A stretch of 64,000 nt of DNA from Methylobacterium oryzae (GTDB taxonomy: Bacteria; Pseudomonadota; Alphaproteobacteria; Rhizobiales; Beijerinckiaceae), in assembly GCF_021398735.1 (NCBI RefSeq), contig NZ_CP090349.1, forward strand, positions 4,235,001-4,299,000. The letters run 5' to 3'. Each line of letters opens with the position of its first letter. The first letter of the stretch is position 1. Both the position numbers and the translations under genes were made by a program. Positions 53,988 to 63,492 of this stretch are shown here, one piece after another. A model generated the notes under the pieces. It was not told the origin of the DNA and searched no databases. It saw nothing but the letters and a program-made list of their open reading frames with translations.

Positions 53988-55064
53988 TTGAGTGCCCGAT
54001 CCGAGACCGGTCCGCCCCTCGCGACGCTCGTCGACGCGTTCGCGTCGAGTCCGTCGCCGATGGTCATCACCGATGCCCGCGCGCCCGACAACCCGATCGC
54101 CTGGGCGAACGACGCCTTCCTGAGCGCCACCGGCTACGCCGCCGACGAGATCGTCGGGCGCAACTGCCGCATGCTGCAGGGGCCGGCCACGGACCGGTCG
54201 ACGATCCAGCGGATCCGCGCGGCCGTCGAGTCCGCCGAGGCGATCTCGGTGGAGCTGCTCAACTATCGCAAGGACGGGACGTCGTTCTGGAACGCGATGA
54301 CCATCACGCCGGTGCGCGACGCCGAGGGGCTCGCCTACTTCTACGCCGCCCAGGCGGACATGACCCATGTCCACCAGATGGAAGTGTCGATGCGCGGCAC
54401 CAACGACGAACTGGAGCGCCTCGTCGCGGCGCGGACCCAGGACCTGACATCGGCGCTGGAGCAGAAGACCGCCCTCCTCCACGAGGTCGATCACCGGGTG
54501 AAGAACAATCTCCAGGTGATCTCGTCGCTGATGCTGCTGAAGGCCCGGCGCACGCCCGAGGGCGAGGCGCGCGACGCGCTCCAGGGCATGGCCGAGCGGA
54601 TCGGCGCCCTCTCGACGGCGCACCGGATGCTCTACTCCGAGGGCGACTGCACGCACTTCAACCTCGGCGACTTCGCGGCCGAGTTCCTGGCCGACATGAA
54701 TGCCGGCCTGGACCCGGAGCGGCGCCGGGTGGAGGCCGACGTCGAGCCGATCGCGGTGGCCGCCGCGATGGCGGCGCCTCTCGCGCTGATGATCCACGAA
54801 CTGACGGCCAACGCCCTGCGCCACGCCTTTCCGGGCGAGCGCGAGGGGCGCGTGTCGATCGTCGCCCGCCGCACCGATGGCGGGATGCACATGACGATCC
54901 GCGACGACGGCGTCGGCGTCGCCGCGGCGGCCCCGAACCCGGCGGGGTTCGGGCGCAATCTCGTGGAGATGGTGGTCCGGCAGATGCGCGGGACCATCGC
55001 CTGGGCGGATGCCGGCCCGGGCACGACCGTCGAGATCGACATCCCGCTCCTGCAGCCGGCTTGA
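53988..55064 (+). CDS. LOV-domain blue-light sensor histidine kinase (HWE/HisKA_2 type)
   Basis: A 358-residue protein. Residues 20-130 are a LOV domain with flavin-binding GRNCRMLQG (photoactive C60), N92 in LLNYRKDG, N102 in SFWNAMT and Q122 in FYAAQADMT. A short coiled coil follows (135-160), then a kinase core of the HWE/HisKA_2 type with phospho-acceptor H169 in LLHEVDHRVKNNLQVISSLM and an ATPase domain (HELTANALRHAFPG, DDGVG). TTG start; no other in-frame start is better. Light-dependent signalling to the next-door response regulator is expected. Similar LOV kinases act in Caulobacter and Brucella. Confidence 0.9.
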   Translation: MSARSETGPPLATLVDAFASSPSPMVITDARAPDNPIAWANDAFLSATGYAADEIVGRNCRMLQGPATDRSTIQRIRAAVESAEAISVELLNYRKDGTSFWNAMTITPVRDAEGLAYFYAAQADMTHVHQMEVSMRGTNDELERLVAARTQDLTSALEQKTALLHEVDHRVKNNLQVISSLMLLKARRTPEGEARDALQGMAERIGALSTAHRMLYSEGDCTHFNLGDFAAEFLADMNAGLDPERRRVEADVEPIAVAAAMAAPLALMIHELTANALRHAFPGEREGRVSIVARRTDGGMHMTIRDDGVGVAAAAPNPAGFGRNLVEMVVRQMRGTIAWADAGPGTTVEIDIPLLQPA

Positions 55065-55121
55065 GAAATCGACGTGGAGGCATCAAGCTCGTCGGCCGCG
55101 GGGCCGGAGGACGAAGAGCGC

Positions 55122-55559
55122 ATGGGGACCGGGAACGCCGCCGCGGACGCCGCGCTCCGCATCCTCGTGGTGGAGGACGAGGCCCTGATCGCCCTCGAGC
55201 TGGAATGCCTGCTGGACGATCTCGGGCACGTCACCGTCGGCGTCGCCGGCAACGCGACGGAGGCCATCGCGATGGGCCGGTCCACGGCGCCCGACGTCGC
55301 CCTCGTCGACATCCACCTCGTCGACGGCCCGACCGGCATCGACGTGGCCCGGGCGCTCTCGGCCGACCGGCGCACCACCGTGGTGTTCATGACCGCGAAC
55401 GCCAAGCGCATCCCGGCCGATTTCGCCGGCGCGATCGGGGTGATCGCCAAGCCCTATTCCGAGCGCGTCGTCGCCAGCACCCTGGACTACGTGGCCGATC
55501 GCCGGGCCGGCCGCGACGGGCCGGCCTGCCCGGACGGGTTCTCGCCCGCGCCCGTCTGA
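55122..55559 (+). CDS. Single-domain response regulator next to LOV kinase
   Basis: A 145-residue receiver-only protein: VVEDEA (acidic pair E18, D19), phospho-acceptor D63 in DVALVDIHL, T91 in VVFMTAN and K110 in VIAKPY. There is no output domain. GGAGG lies 11 bases before ATG 55122; a GTG at 55074 could give 16 more residues. It follows the LOV kinase by about 57 bases in the same direction, so they are likely partners, like LovK and LovR in Caulobacter, where LovR dampens stress signalling. Confidence 0.83.
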   Translation: MGTGNAAADAALRILVVEDEALIALELECLLDDLGHVTVGVAGNATEAIAMGRSTAPDVALVDIHLVDGPTGIDVARALSADRRTTVVFMTANAKRIPADFAGAIGVIAKPYSERVVASTLDYVADRRAGRDGPACPDGFSPAPV

Positions 55560-55599
55560 GGTTCTTCGGGTCAGGCCCCCGGCGCGCGGCCCACGGGTC

Positions 55600-58317
55600 T
55601 CAGCCCCGCGCCGCGCGCTCGCGCTTCAGCCGGTAGAGCGCGTCCAGCGCCTCGCGCGGGGTCAGCGCGTCCGGGTCGATCCCGTCGAGCAGCGCGCCCA
55701 GCGGATCCTCCGGCGGCGGTTCCGGCGGCGGGGGCGGCGCGAGGGCCGCGAAGAGCGGCAGGTCGTCGATCCGGGCGCGGGCCGGGCGGCCGCGCTCGGC
55801 CTTCTCCAGGCTCTTGAGGATCGCGCCGGCCCGGGTCACGACGCTGCCCGGGAGGCCGGCGAGCCGTGCCACCTGCAGCCCGTAGCTGCGCTCGGCGACG
55901 CCCGGCACGACCTCGTGCAGGAACACGACGCCGTCCCGGTGCTCGGCCACCTTCAGGGTGGCGTTCTCCAGCCGCGCCAGCCGGTCGCCCAGCGCCGTCA
56001 GCTCGTGGAAATGCGTGGCGAACAGCGCCCGGCAGGCATTCACCTCGTGGAGGTGCTCCAGGCAGGCCCAGGCGATCGACAGGCCGTCGAAGGTCGCGGT
56101 GCCGCGGCCGATCTCGTCCAGGATCACCAGGGAGCGCCGGGTTGCCTGGTTGAGGATCGCCGCGGTCTCGACCATCTCGACCATGAAGGTCGATTGCCCC
56201 CGGGCGAGATCGTCGGCGGCGCCGACGCGGGAGAACAGCCGGTCGACCCGGCCGATCCGCGCCTCTGCGGCCGGCACGAAGGCGCCGATCTGGGCGAGCA
56301 CCGCGATCAGCGCGTTCTGGCGCAGGAAGGTCGACTTGCCGCCCATGTTCGGGCCGGTGATCAGGCGGATCCGGCCGCGCGTGTCGCCGGACAGGTCGCA
56401 GTCGTTGGCGATGAACGGCTCGCCGGCCCGGTGCAGGGCCGCCTCGACCACCGGGTGGCGGCCGCCGACCACGACGAAGCTGAGCGAGTCGTCGACCACG
56501 GGACGCCGCCAGTCGAGCTCGACGGCGAGTTCCGCGTGGCTCGCCGCCACGTCGAGCCCGGCCAGCGCCTCGGCCACCTCGGCGACGGGCTCGGCCTGGG
56601 CCAGCACGCGGGCCGCGAGGTCGTCGAAGACGGCGGCCTCCAGGGCCAGGGCCCGGTCGGAGGCGCCCGAGATCTTCGATTCGAGCTCGCCCAGCTCGAC
56701 GCTGGTGAAGCGCATCGCGTCCACCATGGTCTGGCGATGGACGAACTCGCTCTGCAGGCCCTTCAGGCAGGCCTCGCCGACGGATTGCGGGACCTCGATG
56801 AAGTAGCCCAGCAGATTGTTGTGCTTGATCCGCAGGGTCCGGCAGCCGGTCTGCTCGGCGTAGCGCGCCTGAAGGGCCGCGATCACCTTGCGGGAATCCT
56901 GTCCGAGGGTCCGCGCCTCGTCGATCTCCGGGTGGTAGCCCGTGCGGACGAATCCGCCGTCGCGCCGGCTCAGGGGCAGCTCGTCGGCGAGCGCCGCCGC
57001 CAGAGTCGCGATGAGCGCCCGGTCGGCCTCGGCCAGATGCTCGGCCAGCCGGGCGAGTTCCGCCGGGAGGCCGTGCATGGCGGCGAGGCGCGCGCCGAGA
57101 TCCGCCGCGACCGCGAGGCCGTCGCGGATCGCCGCGAGGTCCCGAGGACCCGCGCGACCGAGCCCGGTCCGCGAGAGGGCCCGGGCGAGGTCGGGCGCGC
57201 GGGCCAGGGCGTCGCGCAGGAAGCCGCGCAGGCGCGCGTCGTCCACCAGGTACGCCACCGCGGCGTGCCGCCGGGCGATGGCGTCGAGATGGGTGAGCGG
57301 GCCCGCGAGGTGCTCAGCGAGCAGCCGCGCCCCGTTCGCCGTCACGGTCCGGTCGATCGTGGCGAGGAGGCTCCCGGCGCGCTCGCCCGACAGGGTGCGG
57401 GTGAGTTCGAGATTGGCCCGCGTCGCCGCGTCGATCGCCAGGGTGGCGCCGCCATCCTCGCGGGTCGGGACCGCCAGGGGCGGACGGGCCGCGAGCTGCG
57501 TCCGGGCGATGTAGAGCAGCGCCGCCCCGGCGGCCGCGATCTCGGCCCGGGTGAACTGGCCGAACCCCTCCAGGGTCGAGACCCCAAACTGCTCGCGCAG
57601 GCGCCGCTCGGCGGCCGCGGGCTCGAGCTCGGCCTGCGCGAGGGGCACGACGGCGGCGCGGCTCTCCTGCCACAGGCGCGCGAGGGCCGGATCGGCGTGG
57701 ATCGCCTCCGACAGGACGATCTCCCGCGGGTCGTGCCGCGCGATGGCGCCGGACAAGTCGCCGCCCGCGACCTCGCTGAGGGAGAAGCGGCCCGTGGAGA
57801 TGTCCACCGCGGCGAGGCCGTAGGCGACCGCCCCCTCCCCCGTCTTCCGGCGGCCGATGGCCAGGAGGAGGTTGGCGCGGGCCGGGTCGAGGAGCCGGTC
57901 CTCGGTGATCGTGCCGGGGGTGACGAGCCGCACGACCTCGCGGCGGACCACGGATTTCGGCCCGCGCTTCTTGGCCTCGGCCGGATCCTCTGTCTGCTCG
58001 CACACCGCCACGCGGTGGCCGAGGGCGATGAGGCGGTTGAGATAGTCGTCGGACCGGTCGACCGGCACGCCGCACATCGGGATCTCGCCGCCCGCGTGCT
58101 TGCCGCGCTTCGTCAGGACGATGCCGAGGGCCCGGGACGCGATCTCGGCGTCCTCGAAGAACAGCTCGTAGAAGTCGCCCATCCGGTAGAACAGCAGGCA
58201 GTCCGGATTGGCGGCCTTGATCTCGATGTACTGCGCCATCATCGGCGTCGCGCCGGCCGGGTCCAGGCCGGGCGTGGGCGTCGTGTCGGCGGCGGGGCGG
58301 ACGGCGGTTCTGGCCAT
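55600..58317 (-). CDS. mutS: DNA mismatch repair protein MutS
   Basis: A 905-residue protein. The N-terminal mismatch domain shows [19 protein letters not shown] (FYE mismatch-wedge motif), the connector and clamp domains follow, and the ATPase domain has [34 protein letters not shown] and [18 protein letters not shown] stretch (851-856) resembles a sliding-clamp-binding motif, close to where E. coli MutS has one. The C-terminal helix ([17 protein letters not shown]) is the dimer/tetramer helix. It recognises mismatches and small loops. Confidence 0.96.
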   Translation of the reverse strand: MARTAVRPAADTTPTPGLDPAGATPMMAQYIEIKAANPDCLLFYRMGDFYELFFEDAEIASRALGIVLTKRGKHAGGEIPMCGVPVDRSDDYLNRLIALGHRVAVCEQTEDPAEAKKRGPKSVVRREVVRLVTPGTITEDRLLDPARANLLLAIGRRKTGEGAVAYGLAAVDISTGRFSLSEVAGGDLSGAIARHDPREIVLSEAIHADPALARLWQESRAAVVPLAQAELEPAAAERRLREQFGVSTLEGFGQFTRAEIAAAGAALLYIARTQLAARPPLAVPTREDGGATLAIDAATRANLELTRTLSGERAGSLLATIDRTVTANGARLLAEHLAGPLTHLDAIARRHAAVAYLVDDARLRGFLRDALARAPDLARALSRTGLGRAGPRDLAAIRDGLAVAADLGARLAAMHGLPAELARLAEHLAEADRALIATLAAALADELPLSRRDGGFVRTGYHPEIDEARTLGQDSRKVIAALQARYAEQTGCRTLRIKHNNLLGYFIEVPQSVGEACLKGLQSEFVHRQTMVDAMRFTSVELGELESKISGASDRALALEAAVFDDLAARVLAQAEPVAEVAEALAGLDVAASHAELAVELDWRRPVVDDSLSFVVVGGRHPVVEAALHRAGEPFIANDCDLSGDTRGRIRLITGPNMGGKSTFLRQNALIAVLAQIGAFVPAAEARIGRVDRLFSRVGAADDLARGQSTFMVEMVETAAILNQATRRSLVILDEIGRGTATFDGLSIAWACLEHLHEVNACRALFATHFHELTALGDRLARLENATLKVAEHRDGVVFLHEVVPGVAERSYGLQVARLAGLPGSVVTRAGAILKSLEKAERGRPARARIDDLPLFAALAPPPPPEPPPEDPLGALLDGIDPDALTPREALDALYRLKRERAARG

Positions 58318-58410
58318 GCCGCCTCTTAGCAGAGCGACGCCGGCGAATCAGGCCGGGCGAACCGATGCGACTGGGGAGAAGGCGCCCGGACTCCGCATCG
58401 CCGGTGGATG

Positions 58411-58449
58411 GCGCCCGGATCCGCCACAGCCTGCGCGGAATCCGGGCGC
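58411..58449 (-). terminator. Hairpin terminator after the His-rich gene
   Basis: GCGCCCGGATCCGC (58411-58424) pairs with GCGGAATCCGGGCGC (58435-58449), one bulged base, and lies 10 bases after the stop of the gene ending at 58460. A related unpaired copy, GGCGCCCGGACTCCGC, is at 58381-58396. Confidence 0.55.
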
Positions 58450-58459
58450 GGTCGCGATG

Positions 58460-58768
58460 TCAGTAGCGCGGGCCGCCCGTGGTGTTGCCGAGCTGCTGCT
58501 GGTAGCCCGGGCGCGACGGGTTGCGGGCGTTCGGGTTGCCGTGGCGCATCGTGTTCATGCGCCGCATCCGGCGCTCGTGCCGGGTCGAGTGATGGCGGTG
58601 CATCCGGTGATGATGCATGCGGTGATGGCGATGCATCGCCACGGTCTCGACCATGTCGGATCCGGCGAAGCCGGGCTGCGCGATCGCGGGCGCGGCCTGC
58701 GACGCGACGGTTCCGGCCAGGAGGCCGCCGAAGACCACACCCGCGGTCAGGAAAGAACGAAAAGACAT
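58460..58768 (-). CDS. Secreted His/Met/Arg-rich small protein
   Basis: A 102-residue protein with a signal peptide (MSFRSFLTAGVVFGGLLAGTVASQAA). The mature part has MVETVAMHRHHRMHHHRMHR then RRMRRMNTM and a PGYQQQLGNTTGGPRY end. The dense His and Met residues could bind copper, nickel or zinc in the periplasm, but the family is not known to me. The start is ATG 58768, as upstream residues do not resemble a signal peptide. Confidence 0.7.
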   Translation of the reverse strand: MSFRSFLTAGVVFGGLLAGTVASQAAPAIAQPGFAGSDMVETVAMHRHHRMHHHRMHRHHSTRHERRMRRMNTMRHGNPNARNPSRPGYQQQLGNTTGGPRY

Positions 58769-58961
58769 CGTGGAGTAGCTCCGATCAGCCCTCATGGGCC
58801 ACCACCAAGTGACAAGTGCTCGTCATGTTCCGGAGCGGCGAGCGAAAAATAGTACGTGGCTTCCGAGAAGCGAACGGATTACCGCACCGCCCGACGCGCG
58901 TCCGCACTCGCCGGCGCGGAGACTTGCGAGATCCGGCCGTGCATTGAATATCGCTCTACAA

Positions 58962-59001
58962 CTTGCCCGCGTGGACCGGCCCGCTTTCACGCGGGTGCAA
59001 G
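58962..59001 (-). terminator. Possible terminator after the epoxide-hydrolase-like gene
   Basis: CTTGC plus CCGCGTG (58962-58973) pair with CACGCGG and GCAAG (58988-59001), with a two-base bulge. It begins 5 bases after the gene stop on the minus strand; it is followed by TTG only. Confidence 0.4.
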
Positions 59002-59005
59002 GCGG

Positions 59006-59863
59006 CTAGCGGAGGAACGCGCCGAGGTCGGCGTTGACCGCCTCGGGCTCCTCGTGGGCGAGCCAGTGGCTGGCCCGCTCGTACCAGCGGAGCCGGCCGG
59101 CGTCGCAGAACGCGAGGCTCGCCTCCGCCAAGCCGGGCTGCAGCGCCGTATCCCGTCGCCCCCAGAGGATGAGCACCGGCACGCGCACCCGCGGCGGCCG
59201 CGCCCGGGGCAGCTGCACCAGGGCCCGGTACCAGTTCAGCATGCCGGTCATCGCGCCGGGCCGGAGCCACCCCGCGACGTAATGGTCGAGATCGGCCTGC
59301 GCGAAGGTGCCGGGCCGGCTGGAGGTCGTCAGCGCGCGCCGCAGGGCCCGGCCGCGATCCGCCGTGAGCAGCCGCTCGGGGAGGCGCGGGAGCTGGAAGA
59401 GGCCCACATAGGTGCTGCGCAGCCACTGACCGGGATGGCGGCGCATGTAGGTGCCGACGATCGCGGGATGCGGCGCGTTGAGGATCGCCAGCCGGTCGAT
59501 CCGCTCGGGGTGGCGGCTCGCCACCCACCACGCGACGAGGCCCCCCCAGTCGTGGCCGACGAGCCGCACCGTGGGCGCGCCGTAGGCGTCGGCCAGGGCC
59601 AGGACGTCGCCGGCCAGCCGGTCCAGGTGGTAGGCGGCGATCCCCGCCGGCTTGTCGCTGAGGCCGTAGCCGCGCTGATCCGGCGCGATGATCCGCAGCC
59701 CCGCCTCGGCGAGCGGCCCGATCTGGTGGCGCCAGCCGTACCAGGATTCCGGGAAGCCGTGCAGCAGGATGGTCGGCGGCCCCGTCTCGGGGCCCGCCTC
59801 GGCCACGTGCAGGCCGATCTCCGGCAGGGCGATCCGGCGAAACCTCACTCCCGCGACGGTCAT
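59006..59863 (-). CDS. Alpha/beta hydrolase, epoxide-hydrolase-like
   Basis: A 285-residue protein. HGFPESWYGWRHQI is the oxyanion (HGxP) block, VRLVGHDWGGLVAWW holds the Asp nucleophile of the epoxide hydrolase/haloalkane dehalogenase group, and the C-terminal SHWLAHEEPEAVNADL holds the His. Substrate unknown. Solo gene. Confidence 0.87.
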   Translation of the reverse strand: MTVAGVRFRRIALPEIGLHVAEAGPETGPPTILLHGFPESWYGWRHQIGPLAEAGLRIIAPDQRGYGLSDKPAGIAAYHLDRLAGDVLALADAYGAPTVRLVGHDWGGLVAWWVASRHPERIDRLAILNAPHPAIVGTYMRRHPGQWLRSTYVGLFQLPRLPERLLTADRGRALRRALTTSSRPGTFAQADLDHYVAGWLRPGAMTGMLNWYRALVQLPRARPPRVRVPVLILWGRRDTALQPGLAEASLAFCDAGRLRWYERASHWLAHEEPEAVNADLGAFLR

Positions 59864-59933
59864 TCTCGCGCGCGCTCCGTCATGTCCGGCTCCCCCGCGG
59901 CGGAGAACGCGCGCGTCCTCCGGTCCGATCCGC

Positions 59934-60137
59934 TCAGAAGCCGAGCGCGGCGCCGTCGCCGGCGTCCGGGGAGAGCTGGTCGCGCAGACGCTCCGGCGCG
60001 GTCCGCGTCCAGAGGCACAGCAGCACGAAGGCGGCGCCGTGCAGGAGGGCGTGCGGCCCGGAATGGTCGGCCGCGGCGCGCCGGTCCGGCGCGGAACCGG
60101 GCACGGCGCCGGTCGGGGTCTTGGCAGGATGGGTCAT
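59934..60137 (-). CDS. Small hypothetical protein
   Basis: A 67-residue product: MTHPAKTPTGAVPGSAPDRR, then a hydrophobic HALLHGAAFVLLCLWTR of about 17 residues and a polar tail. GGAG lies eight bases before the ATG. No family recognised and one weak membrane segment only. Confidence 0.5.
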   Translation of the reverse strand: MTHPAKTPTGAVPGSAPDRRAAADHSGPHALLHGAAFVLLCLWTRTAPERLRDQLSPDAGDGAALGF

Positions 60138-60251
60138 GGTTCCGGTCTCCCGATGACGTGTTGCACCGGAGATCGTCGGCGGATGGTCCGGGTTACAGGG
60201 CCGCGGGCGCCGCGCGTGCGCCGCCGCACGCGGACATCTCGGCGCACCGGG

Positions 60252-61985
60252 TCAGCGCATCGGCTCGAGCCAGCGCGCGAGGGTCCCGGTCGCGATGCCC
60301 GCGCGGGTCTCCCGGTAGCCGAGTTCCGCCGATTCCCGGAAGCGCGACCACGCCCGCAGGTCGATGCCGGAGAGCTGCGGCTTCAGCACGGCGGTCGCGT
60401 GGGCCGCCGCCATCAGGCTCTGCGCGTCGCTCGACACGGTGGCGGCGCGCAGGAGCAGCGGGGCCAGGCCCGGCATCGCCAGCGGTGAGCCGATCAGCTT
60501 GCGCATGAGCCGGCCGCTCCACCCGCGCCGCGGCATATCCTGGAACGCCCGGTCGGTCCCGACATCGACGGCCAGGACCGGGCCGCGCTCCAGCCCGGCG
60601 GCGACGTCGGCCGGCAGGTTGTTCATCATGCCGCCGTCGACCAGGACGCCCTCGTCGCACAGCACGGGCGGCAGGAGGCCGGGGATCGCGATGCTGGCGC
60701 GCAGGGCCTTCGGCAGGTCGCCCGAGCGGTGCACCATGGTGTTGCCGGTCGTCAGGTTCGACGAGACGCAGAAGAACGGCAGCCAGAGGTCCTCGATGCG
60801 CACGCCGCCGTAGCGCGCCGCGAGGCCGGCATCGACCTTTGCGCCGCGGGTCAGCGCGTGCAGCGGCAGCGTGTAGTCGTTGATCGGGTTGCTGGTGGCG
60901 AAGAACGCCTCGATCTGGGCCTGGATCTCCGCGACGCTCCAGCCCATGGCGAGGCTCGCCGCGATGATCGCGCCCATGCTGGTCCCGCCCACGAAGTCGG
61001 GCGCGCAGGACACCTCGTCGAGGGCCTTGAGCACTCCTAGATGGGCGAGCCCCCGGGCCCCGCCGCCGCCGAGGACGAGGCCGCGCGCCGACCCGCTGGC
61101 GAGCCGCGCGAGGCGATGCAGATCCCCCCGGTCGCCGTCCCGGACCTGGATGCGCATCGCCGCGGGCAGCGCGGCGACCTCCGGATGCAGGGCCTTCGGG
61201 CGCCGGGCCGCGGGGTCCTGGCGCACGACGAGGTCCATGCGGATCCAGTCGGAGCGCACCCGGTCGAGATAGGCCGCCGCGCCCGGCCGCGGCGGCGCGC
61301 CGGGCTCGGCGAGGAGCAGGACATGGTCGCCCCGCCGCTGGCTCTGGCGGCACCAGGGGCAGTCGATGTCGTGCGCCGCGAAGATCGTGCGCGCGTGGGC
61401 GCCCTCGAAGGCCTGGAACCACGCCTCGTCGGCGCCCTCCGGCCAGTCGGTGAGGCAGCCGGTCTTCCCGGGCAGCAGGGCGTCGAAGGCGGCGGCGAGC
61501 TGCCGCGCCACCCGCGCCGGATCGGGCCCCTCGGTCACGGCCAGGATCGTGAAGATCCGCGGTGCGTGGTGGACCGAGTGGCCGTCGTAGATCGCCCGCA
61601 GGCGGTCGGCGAGCATCCGGGCGAAGTAGAGGAGTGTGTGCGGGTGCTCGGCGATCACCGCCTCGAAGGCCCCGCGGGTGAGTTGCAGGAGGTGCGAATC
61701 GCGCAGCGCCATAACGGTCGCCGCCCGCGGGGCGTCCGACAGCAGGGCCATCTCGCCGAAGGTCTCGGGCGGCCGCAGGCGCGCGATCCGGGTCGGCCGC
61801 CCGGCATGGTCGCGGGCCGAGACGCCGACCGCGCCGGAGACCAGCGTGTACAGGGCGTCCCCGGTCTCGCCCTGCTCGAACAGGGTCCGGCCGCCCGGCA
61901 CCGCCACCGGCACCATCCGGGCCCGCACGGCCGCGATTGCCGGCGCGTCGAGGCCGGCGAGGAACGGGATCTCGGGTGCGCTCAC
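60252..61985 (-). CDS. Patatin-like phospholipase with N-terminal cyclic-nucleotide domain
   Basis: A 577-residue protein of the neuropathy-target-esterase type. Residues 1-130 are a cNMP-binding domain (FEQGETGDALYTLVSGAVGV, FGEMALLSDAPRAATVMA). Residues 300-500 are a patatin domain with VLGGGGARGLAHLGVL (oxyanion loop), S336 in GGTSMGA and the catalytic D450 in VLVDGGMMNN. It would deacylate phospholipids, possibly under nucleotide control. A 160-residue linker of unassigned fold joins the two. The GTG at 61985 is preferred over a longer frame to 62084. Confidence 0.86.
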   Translation of the reverse strand: MSAPEIPFLAGLDAPAIAAVRARMVPVAVPGGRTLFEQGETGDALYTLVSGAVGVSARDHAGRPTRIARLRPPETFGEMALLSDAPRAATVMALRDSHLLQLTRGAFEAVIAEHPHTLLYFARMLADRLRAIYDGHSVHHAPRIFTILAVTEGPDPARVARQLAAAFDALLPGKTGCLTDWPEGADEAWFQAFEGAHARTIFAAHDIDCPWCRQSQRRGDHVLLLAEPGAPPRPGAAAYLDRVRSDWIRMDLVVRQDPAARRPKALHPEVAALPAAMRIQVRDGDRGDLHRLARLASGSARGLVLGGGGARGLAHLGVLKALDEVSCAPDFVGGTSMGAIIAASLAMGWSVAEIQAQIEAFFATSNPINDYTLPLHALTRGAKVDAGLAARYGGVRIEDLWLPFFCVSSNLTTGNTMVHRSGDLPKALRASIAIPGLLPPVLCDEGVLVDGGMMNNLPADVAAGLERGPVLAVDVGTDRAFQDMPRRGWSGRLMRKLIGSPLAMPGLAPLLLRAATVSSDAQSLMAAAHATAVLKPQLSGIDLRAWSRFRESAELGYRETRAGIATGTLARWLEPMR

Positions 61986-62194
61986 GCCGGGACCGCCGCG
62001 TCGCTCGTCCCGCGCAGGCCTGCCGACGAACCCTGCCCCATCGTTCCGTTCCCGTCCCCGTGTCTTTCGACCACCATAGCGCATGGCGGCCGCCGGTACG
62101 CCCCGTGACCGTGGCCCGCATGTGAAACGCCGAGCCTTCGCGCGGCGGCGGCCATCCGCTACAGGCGGTGAAACACCGGAGCCGGGAGGAACGC

Positions 62195-62944
62195 ATGTCG
62201 GGGCTTGAGCGGATCGCGATCGTGACCGGGGCCGGGACGGGTGTCGGCAAGGCCGCCGCCCTGGCGCTCGCCGACGCCGGATGGCGCGTCGTCCTCTCGG
62301 GGCGGCGTCAGGCTCCCCTCGAGGAGGTCGCCGCGCGGATCGGACACGGAGCCCTGGCGGTCCCGACCGACGTGACCGATCCCGACTCGATCGCCGCCCT
62401 GTTCGCGCGCACCAAGGCGGAGTTCGGCCGGCTCGACCTGCTGTTCAACAATGCCGGGATCGGCGCTCCGGCGGTCCCGCTGGAGGATCTGCCCCTCGAG
62501 ACCTGGCGGCAGGTGGTCGACACCAACCTCACGGCGCTGTTCCTGTGCACGCAGCACGCCTTCCGGATCATGCGCGACCAGGATCCCCGGGGCGGCCGGA
62601 TCATCAACAACGGCTCGATCTCGGCCCACGCGCCCCGACCGAACTCCATCGCCTACACGGCGACCAAGCACGCCGTGACCGGGCTGACCAAGGCGACCTC
62701 CCTCGACGGCCGGGCCTACGACATCGCCTGCGGCCAGATCGATATCGGCAACGCCGACACGCCCATGGGCGGCAAGATGAAGGCCGGCGTCCCGCAGGCG
62801 GACGGCTCCCTGCGGGCCGAGGCGGTGATGGATCCGGACCATGTCGGTCAGGCCGTGCTGTCCATGGCGAGCCTGCCGCTGGAGGCCAACGTGCAGTTCA
62901 TGACCATCATGGCCACCAAGATGCCGTTCGTCGGCCGCGGCTGA
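62195..62944 (+). CDS. Short-chain dehydrogenase/reductase
   Basis: A 249-residue SDR with [12 protein letters not shown] (GxxxGxG NAD(P) motif), NNAGIG, the Ser in [10 protein letters not shown] and YTATK (YxxxK). GGGAGGA with four bases of spacing before ATG 62195 supports this start. Substrate unknown. Confidence 0.88.
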   Translation: MSGLERIAIVTGAGTGVGKAAALALADAGWRVVLSGRRQAPLEEVAARIGHGALAVPTDVTDPDSIAALFARTKAEFGRLDLLFNNAGIGAPAVPLEDLPLETWRQVVDTNLTALFLCTQHAFRIMRDQDPRGGRIINNGSISAHAPRPNSIAYTATKHAVTGLTKATSLDGRAYDIACGQIDIGNADTPMGGKMKAGVPQADGSLRAEAVMDPDHVGQAVLSMASLPLEANVQFMTIMATKMPFVGRG

Positions 62945-63492
62945 ACCAACGCGGTTTCCGGGCCCGCGCGGCGACGCCGCGCTGAACTGCTTGGCGGTGC
63001 GGACACGCGATCCGCCCTCCCCTGATCCGATCGAGCGGACCGGTCATCGCCGCCGTGCCGATCGGCCGGCCGCGCCCCGTGGCCCGCGCGACCCCATCGC
63101 GCCGACCGGCGATCGAACTCGGACCTGAACCCGCGGCGCGCTCCACACACACACCTGAGACCGCGCCGCGAGACGGGGCGCCGCGCGTGCCGATTGACGG
63201 CCCCATCTATAACTCATACAAATCGAATGCTCGAGCTTCTCAAGTTGCGGGCTTGGCCCTCGAAGAGGCTGCCGGCGGCGCCCGGATTGCGCTTCTGCCT
63301 GCCAACCCGGCCAAGTTTGCCGGATCGGCTCCCGCAGGGATATTCGGTCGGGCAGTGGATGGGTGTCGGCCATAGACTAGATAAGTAAAACATCGAGTTT
63401 TAATTATAGAAAATAATCGACCGACAATAACAGAAGCACGGACTCGCTTCGATTGAAGTCGAAGTCCGGCTGCGCAGCGATAGGGGGGGATT
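62945..63492. promoter_or_regulatory. Gene-free region upstream of the ChvE-like gene
   Basis: No reliable gene is seen on either strand over these 548 bases. It changes from very GC-rich at 63000-63190 to distinctly AT-rich at 63380-63440 (for example TTTTAATTATAG near 63400), an AT content unmatched elsewhere in the window, so the sugar-responsive promoter of the ChvE gene is likely there. A short (AC)n tract lies near 63146-63160. Confidence 0.45.

Noticed and set aside
63146..63160. (AC)n run as a microsatellite
   Set aside because: Only about five dinucleotide units, within chance.
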